Of a stretch of DNA of 64,000 nucleotides, positions 1 through 12,874 are shown piece after piece. Where the stretch lies: assembly GCA_025267735.1 (NCBI GenBank), contig CM046307.1, positions 8,376,258 to 8,440,257 of the forward strand, read 5' to 3'. The DNA comes from Mactra quadrangularis. Lineage: Eukaryota > Mollusca > Bivalvia > Venerida > Mactridae. Within the stretch, counting starts at the first letter, position 1. Every line of letters starts with the position of its first letter. Position numbers and translations under genes: made by a program. The notes under the pieces are model-generated. The model was not told the origin of the DNA and made no database searches. It was given only the letters and a program-made list of their open reading frames with translations.

Positions 1-990
1 TAATAATTTTTTTTTGTTTCTCATTTATTTTTATTATTTATTATTATACCAAATTTGTTTAGCAATCTTTTCATATTGAATATACATGTATATTAAAAAG
101 CGCTTCACAATCATATGCATAATTAGGAAATAATAAAATGAAAATTTAAGTGATTGTACGAAAAGTGTGTTATACATGTATAACAAAATGTTAACACGTG
201 ACTTAAAGTATAAGAAATCCATACTTGTCGTTCTTGTATTGTATGGAAAAAATAAAACGTCTCTTTAAGTTCTTGTTTTAGTTATTGTTTGTGATGTTCT
301 TAATAAATAAAAAAGTTTAAAAATCTAAAACATCTACTCTTTGCTTTTTGACTGTATGGAAGATCTGCATCTTTTACTGTTGTTGTTGTTATTGATATAT
401 CTCAGATTCCTTTCCATACTTATTTAGTATTGTTTTAGCTACAAATGAAAAAATCAACAAATAAAGTACCTTCAATTTCTAACTGCGTTGTTTTATAAAC
501 TAGTACCAAAATAAATCTCCACTGTTCGTATATATTGTCTTTTCTTTATGTTAAATACCGTTAACATTTTCTTTAGAAAAGAAACTCTCGTATAATTGCC
601 AGTATTGCAATCAGGGAACTAAATATTAGAAATATTACATCAATTTATGATCAGTGTGATATTTACTTACATGATATCATACATATTATTGCTTGCTGTG
701 GTACTTATATTTGATATAAGAAACATATTTATTGTCAGGTATTTGTTTCTTTATTAACTTATTGTCAACTGAAAATATCAACTGCGTAATTTCCCTTTCA
801 ATTATTAAAGAACATTTTTTTTATTAAAGGAGTTTTATCGCGCGTAGGTCGTCAATAATGCTTGAAAGATATTTGAAGGTAATTACATGGCAGAAGGTGT
901 GCCAGAATGAAGATATTTCGACTGCTAATAGGAATTATGCCTGGTGATCTTAGGCGACAATGTAGTCAGAAAAGTGTCGGGACGATGCTA
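1..990. other. No feature recognised
   Basis: AT-rich sequence with many in-frame stops on both strands. I saw no exon, repeat or RNA gene. The missing TM1-TM2 exon of the GPCR was looked for here and through 3830 and not found. Confidence 0.5.
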
Positions 991-999
991 AATAAAATC

Positions 1000-1315
1000 A
1001 ACGTCGCAACACTGGCTAAACGTCGCAACGCTGGCTAAACGTCGCAATTTTCCTAAAGCTAAACGTCGCAACACTGGCTAAACGTCGCAATTGTCCAGAA
1101 GCTAAACGTCGCAACACTGGCCAAACGTCGCATTTGTCCTGAAGCTAAACGTCGCAACACTGGCTAAACGTCGCAATTGTCCTGAAGCTAAACGTCGCAA
1201 CACTGGCCAAACGTCGCATTTGTCCTGTAGCTAAACGTCGCAACACTGGATAAACGTTGCACTAAAATCGACTGACGCTAAATGTTACAACATTGACGCT
1301 AAACGTCGCTTTTGG
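1000..1315. repeat. CpG-bearing minisatellite, unit about 43 bp
   Basis: Alternating half units 'gctaaacgtcgcaacactg' and 'gctaaacgtcgcaattgtcc' repeat about seven times, with diverged copies at the right end. Each half carries ACGTCGC, giving regular CpGs in an otherwise CpG-poor region. No coding potential. Confidence 0.9.
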
Positions 1316-1407
1316 TAGAAAAGTTTATTATCGAACCTAAGCAACATACAATTATTACATATGACAAAATGTCGTCAAGGTTTCTACAATTAACATTAGT
1401 CGATTTT

Positions 1408-1530
1408 TGTGCGACGTTTAGAGTGAGCGTTACGAAATTGTAACACTTGCTATGTTAGTTTGGTTGCGATATTTAGCGTAAGTGTTGCGACGTTTAGTTT
1501 CGATTGCGATGTTTAGCTGTGTTGCGACGA
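1408..1530. repeat. Inverted, diverged copies of the 43-bp satellite motif
   Basis: The motif 'gcgacgtttag', reverse complement of the array at 1000-1315, recurs here with changes (gcgatatttagc, gcgatgtttagc). Array and inverted copies lie about 100 bp apart and could fold into an imperfect hairpin. Confidence 0.75.
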
Positions 1531-1539
1531 TTAATGGCG

Positions 1540-3495
1540 CTGCAGGCATAGCCGACACCTTCATGACTTTTGTAACCCGCTTAGGCATCAAGTCATGGTG
1601 GTTGATTTTAAAAGATATATACATTGCAGCGATATAGTCAACAATTTTTAGCTTGATCATTCGTGAATAGGCGCATAAGTGGTCTATATCTTTAATTTTC
1701 ACGCACATGTAGTTAGAATTGTTTAATGCTGAACAAGCAATTTTATCCGCGTAACATACGAAATTGGAAATAGTTCTGAGAAATCAGGTCAGATTATGAT
1801 AAATGAGGTCACAGGTCATGTTGAGCCGGTACATATATTTTCATCGAGGGGAATGGGGGTTATAAGGTCACAGTATAATGATGTTTACCTCCTACTTTAC
1901 ATGTTTTATATCAAAGATACATATCAATGTGAGAAATCTGGTCAATCATGTGGTGTTTTGAACTTTGTATATATTATATATACATGTTTTTTTAAAGATT
2001 ATCAGATTTGATAAGATTTAGGCTAATCTCTGTACAGGTTGTTTTTGGTTGGTCTTATTTTTTTCCGACATTGTAACAATATGACAAAAATTACAATAGT
2101 AATCATGAGTTTTTTTCACAATTTCACTAATCTCCATACAGGTTCTTTGTTAGGTGTATTTTTTTCTGAGATTTAACAATATGACAAAACTATGGTCATT
2201 GTGTTTTTCTTCTTCAAAATTTCAATTATTTAATAATGAGTCTTGTAAATGCATACGTCAATGCCATTTTTTGCCAAATAAAGATGTATGCGTGTACTAA
2301 TTTGTTCTTAAAAACCTTACCACTGATCTTCTTTAACTTTTTTTAAAGTTGGCTATAGTCCATATGAGACCAGTCTTATAATACAATAATTAATTCTTCT
2401 GTACTGACAGGTACTTATTTGATTTTTCATATATACAAAGATGTGTATGATAGTTCTACCCTCGAAGCTAAATATAACCATATACATTACAAATTGGGCT
2501 AGAAAATTGTACTCTATGAAAGAATATACATGTAGATAGACTTTCCTATATATTATAAAAAAACTGTAAAACAAATAAAGAAATCTAGTCCATTGCGTGC
2601 CATCTATAATCATAGATCGAATATCATGTATGTATGAACCGAATACCAGGTTTCTGGTTGCTTAGTTAATGTAACTAAAGAATTCTTTATAATTGACATG
2701 ATTCTTGATATCTCTGGACTGTCATATCTCAAAGAGGTTGAATTACATGATGATTGTGTTAATGATATTTCTTACTAACAGTAGAAATTGTGAATTGACT
2801 TTGACACGAGACAATTATTGTCTCAGAAACATTGTGTTCATATATTAGAATATCTCAGCCAATTTTGACTATTTTCGTCGGAAACGGAATCAAAGAAGAT
2901 CTACTCGTGCCAATTGTTTTTATTGAATGTTATCATGTGTTTTTAAAGACGGTCAAAAACATCATATAAAGCTTGTAAGAAAATGGATTCTATGACCCTT
3001 ACATGTTACACTCAGTTACACTGCTTACGCACCACTTAGTTTACGTGCATGTATTTATCGACGACTCGATCGAATCTTATTCAACCTCTATGATAACTTT
3101 ACATATTATAGATTACTGAACGAAGTTCGTTTTCATTTAATTTATCGTCCCCTTAGTGCTAAAAGGTATTAAATTGTTCTTAAGTCTTATGTAAGATGTT
3201 ACCTTTTTTGCTTTCAAGAAGGGGGCGATTATATTCGTCGTCTCAGTTTTTTTACAAGCTGTTTTTGGAATATGGAAATTTAGAATATTAAAGGCAGCAC
3301 TTTTCGAAATATAAACAATCCAATCACCAAAACAGGTTTTAATAGATTTCAGAATTACAATGTAAGGAGAATGTGAAATCCTATTTAGGTGTTATACCGT
3401 CTTATTGCCTCTGCAAGAATACAGGCCACTTTAGGAGAACGATACGAGTCTTACATCAAAATTCTAATACATGTAGTATACGATTATATACATGT
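1540..3495. other. No feature recognised
   Basis: AT-rich, probably intronic to or upstream of the GPCR. Two short degenerate direct repeats ('tgtacaggtt...tttttccgac' near 2030 and a relative near 2135) are the only structure noticed. Confidence 0.45.
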
Positions 3496-3499
3496 ATAG

Positions 3500-3594
3500 C
3501 AAATGTTGAATGTCAAATTGGTATGTTTAAATCAGTAAAATGAAGTGCAGCATCTTATTCACCTATTCAGTGGGAAGTCAATCATTTAAAGTAC
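3500..3594 (+). repeat. Dispersed repeat, partner at 33521-33620 inverted
   Basis: The stretch around 'cttattcacctattcagtgg' matches, in reverse complement and with small gaps, the sequence at about 33521-33620. Class unknown; a fragment of an interspersed element. Confidence 0.6.
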
Positions 3595-3832
3595 GTAAAT
3601 ATGCATAACATACATAAGACGTACATACATATACGTAGTAATTACATTTTTGGAATTACAATACATAAGCCCACAAACATAACCACGTGCTTTATTGATT
3701 ACACCATGCTTGTAGTACCAAATGTTATTGTATAACTTAGTCAAATATGCTAATAGGTAAAGTCAATAAAGATTCAATTACTGATACATGATAAAAAAAA
3801 CTATTTAATGTATTATTTTACTATACTTTCAG

Positions 3833-3954
3833 TGTATATCATTCTACACCTACTCCTGGAAACTAGGATTTTTCTTCTGTAAATTTCTCAACTATATACA
3901 GACTGTATCTATGATTTGTTCAGCAATGACTCTCACAGTTATGAGTATAGAAAG
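3833..3954 (+). CDS. GPCR exon a: ECL1 and TM3
   Basis: Acceptor AG at 3831-3832, donor GT at 3955; 40 codons plus 2 nt. Encodes YTYSWKLGFFFC, the disulfide Cys of TM3, then NYIQTVSMICSAMTLTVMS and I-E with the Arg codon split across the intron. The W-x-L-G spacing before the Cys is typical of peptide receptors. First recognisable exon of the gene in this window. Confidence 0.85.
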
Positions 3955-6900
3955 GTATGTATTTTATAGTTCTATAATATTTATTGTTTTAAAAATACTC
4001 TCAGATAGCTCAACAAGCATCTACGTACCCAGAGGTTATCCTCGTTCTTACGAATCTTGATACTACGCTGAGGCTACCATAATAACGCCCTTAGACAATT
4101 GGCTAATTTGTTTGACCGAGCAATCTGTTGTGTCCAAAGACATGCAACAATGTGTGTCAGTATGCAGTGCGTTTGGACACAAATCAAGCGGTCATGAGTT
4201 GCTTTATTGACCTAAGCCTACATGCGATGTACGATTGTGTGTGCGTCAATGCATTTACCCAATGAATGGACAAGTCCATTGTTTACTGTTTAGTACATGA
4301 GCACTCTAGCTTTTTATATGACATGTACTATTTACAGACAATTTATTAGTTAGCAAACAAAATGTAATGTCCCTATTGGGCTTTGTCATAATTTCGCTGA
4401 CAATCAGACGTAAAGAACTCATTTTTCTCTATCAAAATGACACCACTTGATCTAATTGCTGGCAGCTTCAGATGAATATGTCTGTTACATGGGAATACAG
4501 GCGGAAACTTTCTTGTTGCTGTCTGGTCACAATAAATTATCTGTTTTAATCACGTTTAGGGCTTTTTGCTCACATTTGGGATGCTGTGTCAGCATTAGGA
4601 ATCAAGAGGTCCCAATTTTGAGGCCCACCAAAAATATTTACGAAGTTCTTTGTTTGCGCTTTAATAAATCTGTTTGCGATTGGTACACCCGAAAACCTTG
4701 TTTGAACCCCCATTAGCAATTATTTTGCCACTGTCCGCTAAAAGGCGGAAACCCCCTAGTTTCTTGTTTTGGTAACTTGCTTGTCATTTTGATAATCTCC
4801 TCTGTGCTTTTTGGCTGAGTAAAAGGACTGTGCTTTTATGGTTGCTGGTCCTGATATGTTTTCATACTACTCTTTAAGCAAATGTGCTTGCAATTGCTTC
4901 ACTTATGCTATTGAAAGTGGATGGTTTCAGTCCATTGCGCACATGTGACAGCTGCAAATGAACTGAGAAATGGATTGACAAATACCCGATGACCAAGGAA
5001 TTTGGTTGTTTATAACTTTATATATTATGTGCGTTGTTATTTCAGGTTTATAGCTATAAAACTACCATTGAAAGCAACATATATCGTTAAATCCGGTTTA
5101 TAGCTATAAACCTACAATTGAAAGCTAAATGAATCGTTAAATAATGCTAGAGGTATCAAGCTACAATTGGAAGCTACATATATTGTTATTTCAGATTTAT
5201 AGCTATAAAACCGCCATTAAAAGCTACATATATTGTTATTTCAGGTTTATAGCTATAAAACTACCATTGAAAGCTAGATATTTTGTTATTTCAGGTTTAT
5301 AGCTATAAAACTACCATTGAAAGCTACATATATTGTTATTTCAGGTTTATAACTATAAAACTACCATTAAAAGCTAGATATCTTGTTATTTCAGGTTTAT
5401 CGCTATAAAACTACCATTGAAAGCTAGGTCGATGTGTACAAAAAGACATGCTAGAATAGTTATCATCAGTACATGGATTGCTTCATTTGTCACTGCTATA
5501 CCTGTTATATTTGCCATTGTAAGTATTATATTTTTTGTTTAATTATAGCTTATGCAACTTGGTCTGAGGCACTGACCGCAATTTGAATAGAAGTATGAAC
5601 ACTCTATACTCACAAAACATGGTGAATACTTTCAATTTTGTAGAAGCAGGAGCAGTGGTCCAATGGTAGGACGCGCGCTTATGGATTAAGAGGTCCCGGG
5701 TCCCTTGAGCAAGAAATTAACCTACATTTGTTCCACTCAGGCGTAAATGGGTACTGGATCACCTGCCTGCCTGAAGGTAATTTCAATGACAAGGAGTTAT
5801 CGTATAAGATTGTAAAGTCGGCTGAACAATTATATGGAAGCAGACATTAAACCGCACTTACTTTAACTTATAACTTTTTTATTTTTTAGTCAAAGATTTT
5901 AATTCAATTTAAATAACTATTGAAATACATTAAACTAATAGTACGATGTAAAATGAGGTAATGTGGAGTACAAACTGGAAGTTCTCTCTTGTCCGTTTGA
6001 AGATACCATCATCAATCAATAAAAACAAATCCATTCTGATTTATTTGTCATCTGCTGTCGGCATCCAACGACCACTGCGCCTTTACACAAAAAATCTTAC
6101 AAAAAAGGTTATTGTAAGTGAATTTCATAAATTTTGCAGTTCAAAGTCAGAAGTATAATAAACATAACTATGATATGATATTCAAAAGGTATACAATATT
6201 TTACATAATTCAAAAATATTTGGAATTGATTGGCAAAAAATAACCGTAATATAAATGTTCTTGCTTTTGACTTACGATGATTTTTATCGTAAGATTCTTT
6301 TTGTGAAAAGCGCCACTTGGGTAGGCAGCAGGCGGCTTGATCGTCTGACATCTTATCTCCACAAAAGCTGTTCAGAGGATCATTGTTCTCAATGTTGTAT
6401 GCTTTTAAAATCAGCCTTCACATACTCCGTGTATTATCAAGTTCTATATATGTCATGTTACTTTTTAAATTCGTAAACTGTACAATCTTGAATGTTTGAT
6501 TATTGTGAATGGGTTTCTTTAATCATAGGTTGAAAATGCAAATTCAATTATGCCCAGCCAAATACGTAAACTATCTAAAGTTGTTTCGTCAAATAGGTGA
6601 TACGCTTTCTCATATTGTACTATATTGTAATAGAAAATAGATTGTATATATCTACAATCATGCAGCTTCCAGGGTAATTGTGTTAGCCAGACAATGAGAT
6701 TAATGTAAAGCTCTGGCAAATAATTGCCTGATTGTATGTTTTAAATTGGTTTGAATGAGAACTAAAACCATAATCTCATAGTATCAACAAACGAGAAAAG
6801 TATGTCTTACTTTGCATGTTCAGAGTATGGTCCGGACATAGTATCATTAGTATTGTGATTGCATTTTACTCAGGAGAATACTTTAATAGTAATTCAGTAT

Positions 6901-9900
6901 TTCTGTGTATTCTTATGACCATTCTTTCATCAAAAAGACAGACGATTGATCCTTATTTCATTTGATTCGGTATGTAGATTTATAAATGCATCTATACAAT
7001 GTGTAGATACAATATGCACACGGTCGCATCTCATTACATTAGTAATGCATTAACTTTGATGCCATTGAATTCTACAGAGCACTTTATTAAAATAGTAACG
7101 CAATTTTCTTAGGTGTCTACTTATCAATTTATTGAAAGAAGAATATGACGTCACTTGGTGTGTCGAAAGAACATTATTACTTAAATATTACAATCTCATT
7201 TGTTGTTCTCTAAACAATTCATGCATTATTACATAAGAAATGCAACTTTCTTTGTTGTCTCTAAAGAACATTATTATGTAATTAACGCTTCTTTCTTTGT
7301 TGTCTCCAAAGAACATTATAACAAGAGTAATGCCACATTCTCTGTTGTCTCTAAAGAACATTATAACAAGAATGAAGCAACATTTCCTGTTGTATCCAAA
7401 GATTTTTATAACAAGAGTATTGCGTCAATATCTGTTGTCTACAAAGAACATTATTACAAGAGTGATGCCATATTCTCTGTTGTCTCCAAAGAACTTTTTA
7501 ACAAGAGTGATGCCACATTCTTTGTTGTCTCTGAAGAACATTATTACATAATTAACGCTTCTTTCTTTGTTGTCTCTAAAGAACATTATAACAAGAGTGA
7601 AGCAACATTCTGTGTTGTCTCCAAAGTACATTATTACAAGAGTGGTGCCACATTCTTTGTTATCAACAAAGAACAATATAATAAGAGCGAAGCATCATTG
7701 CTTGTTGTCTACAAAGAACTTTATTTTCAAGATTATGGCATTATTCGTCTCTTAATGAACATCAGAGTTAGGGTGACTAATATTTGTTTTCTTTTTAAAA
7801 ATCATTCTAGGGAGTACAAAAACTGTTTATATTAATTTTAATGAAGCGAAACATGTTTTTATGGGTTGTATAGCGTTCTTTTTATCTAGACTTAAATGAG
7901 AAGATATGTTAGTATCAAATCATGGACAAGTCACTGATCTTTGAATCATATATATCACAATGTGTTCTGACAGTTTTCCAGTCAGTTGCAATCGGAAGAA
8001 CATTAGATCTAGATTCAGACAAAAATATGTTGTTTAGAGAATACCAAATCAATTATGATCCTTACGGTTTAAGATAATCATTTGAATTCACTGACCTGAA
8101 TGAGATTGTATTCTTTATTTCTTGTGCTTACATTAGCGTCTATATACTATGTTCATAGGCCATTTCTGATCCAATGCATAACCACTTTATTTTTGTCTAT
8201 TTTGATTGAATAAAACTCTGAAAAAACTCCATAATTACCTTAAACTCTTGTAATTTTTTGTCATAGAACAAATAGTTTGAGAATTTGTGTGCATTTTTAT
8301 ACATTTTATATTTAAGTCAATGACTGGTACATGTAATTTGTCAAAATAAAGTTTTCATTCAGTTAACATTATGTCTCAATAAAAACGAGCACATATTCCA
8401 TAATTATAATAAAAATCCTAGTCACAGTGTGTATGGACCATACCATGCTAATGTCCACTCTTGTCAAAGTTACCTTAGTCATGAAACAATTTCTACTGAC
8501 ATTCTCCCTCCTACCACTTGTTAAATAATTTATCACAGTGGTCAGTCACTGTCGGAAGTATGCGCCAAATAACTAGTTAATAGCTAAAGCCAGAGATTTT
8601 GCTTTTCCAGATATGGTAAGTAAGTTAACTGGTCGCCGTTATATGACCTTTACAATGTGATTCTAAGACGTTAAATCCAACCAAAAAATCTCTTTACTTT
8701 GCGACGTAGTTCAGAATTCACTGGTTCAGACATTTAATATTGTCATTTATCTAGCTAATATCTCACCCAAATATAGCATACTTATATGTTAAGTAAATGA
8801 ATCACCCGGCTTTGTTCTGACTCTAATGTTGTATGACAAGAGCTTCCTAATGCTGATATAGCACTTGTTTTGACAGTAATGTAAGAATGCAAGCTAAGCA
8901 CTTCTTGTCATTGTTTGCATATGACGTCATGGCCCTTAACAGACATTCATCATTAAGTATAAAATAATTTTTGTTGTTTTAGATCAATCATTTATCGTGT
9001 TCAGATATCTTAAACGAGCATTAAAGCGAGAGTTCAGACAATTAATTGCACAATAATCTTGCTTAGAACGAATTTGAATAACTGATGGTCGCTCTGGGAA
9101 AAAGACATGGCATTTTCTCTTTTTATCTGGATTTTGTGTTATAATGAATTTTATTTTTTGTGAGCATCATTTGTCTTAACAAACTGGTTTTAATATGGAA
9201 TATTTTAAATTTCTAAAGACAAACTGTTATGAAACGGTTTCCTATTAAATAACTTGGATCGCAAGCATAACGATAGGTAGCAAGTTTTTTTCTAGCTTGA
9301 TGAAAACATTTGGAACACCTTTAAAAATGACTGGCTGCATGGTGCATGTTTTTATTTTTCACGATTGCTGACTTATTTCTTCGTTTAAAACATATATATT
9401 GTCAGAGCAGTTATAGGTAATAAGCTGGATAATCGTTAACTAGTATACTCTTCATTTGTAAGAGTTCTGAACTTTAGTTTATAGACGTCGCCATCTTGGG
9501 TTTGCTATAGCTTGAAGCAAAACCGTTCTATAGAATTTGTTTGAAGTCCTTTTTGTCAAACATTAAATCTTTAAATTTAAAAGCTGTATACATGTATTCT
9601 TAAAGGTTGCCTCATTTCTGAGACTGATTTCCTTAAGGATTTAAACGCTTTCAAGTATTTATCGTTCATGAAACTTTGATAAAAGTTTTTACTGTTAAAT
9701 GTCAGTTTTCATAAAACTTAATGCTGAAAGAATTTTAAAGGTTGGATTTAATGAAAACCAGACGTAAATCTTATAAATAATAGAGACGAAGAAAAAAAAT
9801 CAACTTTTTTTTATTTGTAAATTTAAAATGATCAAGATAATAGTTGGGAAAAACATCCAGTCTGTTCAGATTTTGACATGGGTGTGAAAATAAATAAGTC

Positions 9901-12798
9901 AAATACACAACGTGATAACAATCAACCACGTTGATGAAAACAGGCGTAAACCGTTACTCAGGGAAGAAATCAAAAACTTCAATACCCGTCTTTGTTGTGG
10001 GTAATACGTTCATAAAATATAACTTATTTCTTGAAGTAATAATATTAATTATCTATCCAACCTGGTGGTGAAATTAGCATGGCCGTGCGATATCAGTTTT
10101 AACAGTCAGGATTTTCTATGTTAACACCGGGGCGTACCGTATTAAACGTGACTTTATACTCTCTATAAAATGGCGTCTTTTTTTTAAATTAGCCAATTTG
10201 ATTTCATAATTGCAACCATGCGTATGACGTTGCCGGACAGTAATACTTTGAAAATTGAAAATACATGAGCACAAGTGGGTGTTGAACTGTAAGGGGCGTC
10301 CACGATATCTACAATAAACCCTTGTGTGACGTTTTTCTTCCATAAATCATTTTTAATATTTCCATCACGATTTCAATGCTCTTCATTTTTTAATCTTTGG
10401 GTTTCTAATAAATTGGGATGGGGGGGGGGGGGGCTTCAATGTGTGTTTTTTTTATAAAATAAAATGTTTCATAATATCAACGTTTAAGCGTGTGAAGTTA
10501 TTCAGATAAGAGATACTATCATCGTCTTGGAATAAACAACACATACATCTCAAGCCAATTTGTTTTGACAGTTGGCGGCACATTTTGGATTAAAGAAATA
10601 AAAAAAATCTGAATTTTTTATTTGTGAGTAAAAATATTACGTGGAGAGTGGTGCCCTAAAATGACACTCGTGTGAAAAGATTTGTGGAATAACACGCATA
10701 TGTTGCAGTATTGCATGAGCTGCATACTTAGTATTTTTTTAAATTTTATTTTGAAAATTCTCTCACACAAACTAATGTACACCATCAAGTTGCTGTAGAC
10801 GGAGTTGAATGATAAAATCTTTAAAAACTTGAATATTTCGACCACCAGCGGTTCCTTATTACCATACTGTTGCCGAAGTGATAAAATTGTTAACCCCATT
10901 TAACGTTGGAAAACACTTTAAAACAAATTATCAACGCACAATACCCCACAACGATTTTTTTTCTGAAAGAAGTTTTATGTTGTATAAATGTATTGTGGTT
11001 TTAATGCTTGTGAATTTTGATAAGCCAATCCTTCCCTCTTAATCATATTTTGGTTAAGGTTATTCTAAGGTTGAATTCCCCTGATATTAAAACTTTATTT
11101 TTGACGACAGAGTATTTCTCAGAAAACTTGAATCTTATTGCAGTTGTAAATTTTATTTACTACTCTTTTGTATGATCTATTTTTCAATTACACATTTTGA
11201 CATGAAAGACAGATACTAACTGCCTTTTCATTAAAAGTTTTCAATAATTTAATAATTCGGAACAGAATGTTGTTTGTATAAATCTGACCCAAATGATTAT
11301 TTTTTGGAATTTCTTCAAAATTATTGAAACAAACAATTATCCTCTTAAATCTTTCCAAAATTTCAATAGATATTCCAATACATGTACTTCTAAATTTTGA
11401 TACAATCATCGAAATACAGTACAACCTCTCTTGAACAACACCCACTGTGAGGTACGAAAATGTGTTGCTCTTTAGCGGTTAAAACTATACATGTAGATAC
11501 ACAAAACCCGCCTGGCTAGCTCAGTTGGAAGCACGCAAGTCTACTGATCGAGAGGTTGTGAGTTCGATTCCCGGACGGGGCATACTTTCGTGGAGCTTGG
11601 TCATGAAATTATTTCTACGGCCATTCTTTCTCCTACCAATAAATTCTTATTATGTAGGGCAGTTGTCAGTCACTGACGAAAGTATGCGCTTAGTAGTTGG
11701 TTAACAGCTAAACCCAGAGATTTAGCCTTTCCAGGAGGAGTGAGTAGGTTGACTGATCGCCGTTATATGACCTAAAATGTGTTGCTAAGGCGTAAAACAA
11801 ACAAACAAACTATAGATACCTAAGTTTAGTTCAATTAAAAATACGCCTAAGGGAAATGTCAAAAGCTGATGTTGTGCAGTGAGCTTGTTCTGTAGAGGGT
11901 TGTTGCTGTGCAAATATTATACTGTATACTCGCACCTTGCGTTTAAATGTTAAACAATTTATCTACAAAAATAAATAGATGAAAAAAAACTTAAAGTACG
12001 TCATTACAGCAAATATTATGAGTATTTGGTTTCTTTTATTACGTCTTAATTGTATGTAATTAAATCTAATCAGTAGAAATCAACAACTTTGACTGAAAAT
12101 ACATAAATCTTTATAACAACCACTAAGTGAGTCATAAAGAAAAGTTTGGAAACTTTATACGTTAATAAAATAAAATGTTAAAATATAATCTCTTTTCCAT
12201 TCATGAGAATTTCTGCAAATGTGCATTTAAAACTTACGAATGCTGTTGGAACATTTATAAAAATGCAAAAAATACAACAGCAAATAAACAAAATAAAATA
12301 ACAGAGTCTGTTTCAAATATTATTTATGTTTATTTTTCATAAAAAATATTGGGAAGTTGTATACAATCCCTCTAGATCATATTTCGGATATGAATGGTTA
12401 AGTAAGACAGGGATAAGATTATGTTTCCTGGTCCAAGCTGAGAACATTCATTGATGAGAATGTCTAAATCATTTATATCTGATAATAATCTCTACATTGT
12501 TACATTTAAATACATGTATTAACTGTTTCGTGTTTAACATAGTCGAAGCTGCCAACGGAACTCCCCGGCGTTCTTCGTAAACGCTATACAACGCTAGATC
12601 TATTACAAGAATTTCAGAAGGCATCCGAATGTAGTAGCTGATATGAAATGGTTTATAGTTTTGTATGTAAGACATTGCTAAATATCATTTTAATGGTGGA
12701 TTTGGATTGGCACCATGATGTTATACTTTTAAGAAACCGTTTCCCCATGGTAGGATATACGCTTTAATCAATATGAAAAGAGCGCTATACAAATGCGG

Positions 12799-12874
<76 letters not shown>

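Noticed and set aside
1..3830. Search for the TM1-TM2 exon of the GPCR
   Set aside because: No frame with an N-V or L-A-x-x-D-type helix and a phase 0 donor was found; it is probably upstream of the window.
6109..6351. 80-codon - strand ORF
   Set aside because: Lies inside and across the edge of a MITE copy; the other copies do not keep the frame.
7200..7835. 211-codon repeat protein
   Set aside because: Explained by a 45-bp tandem repeat whose length is a multiple of three; other frames are open too.
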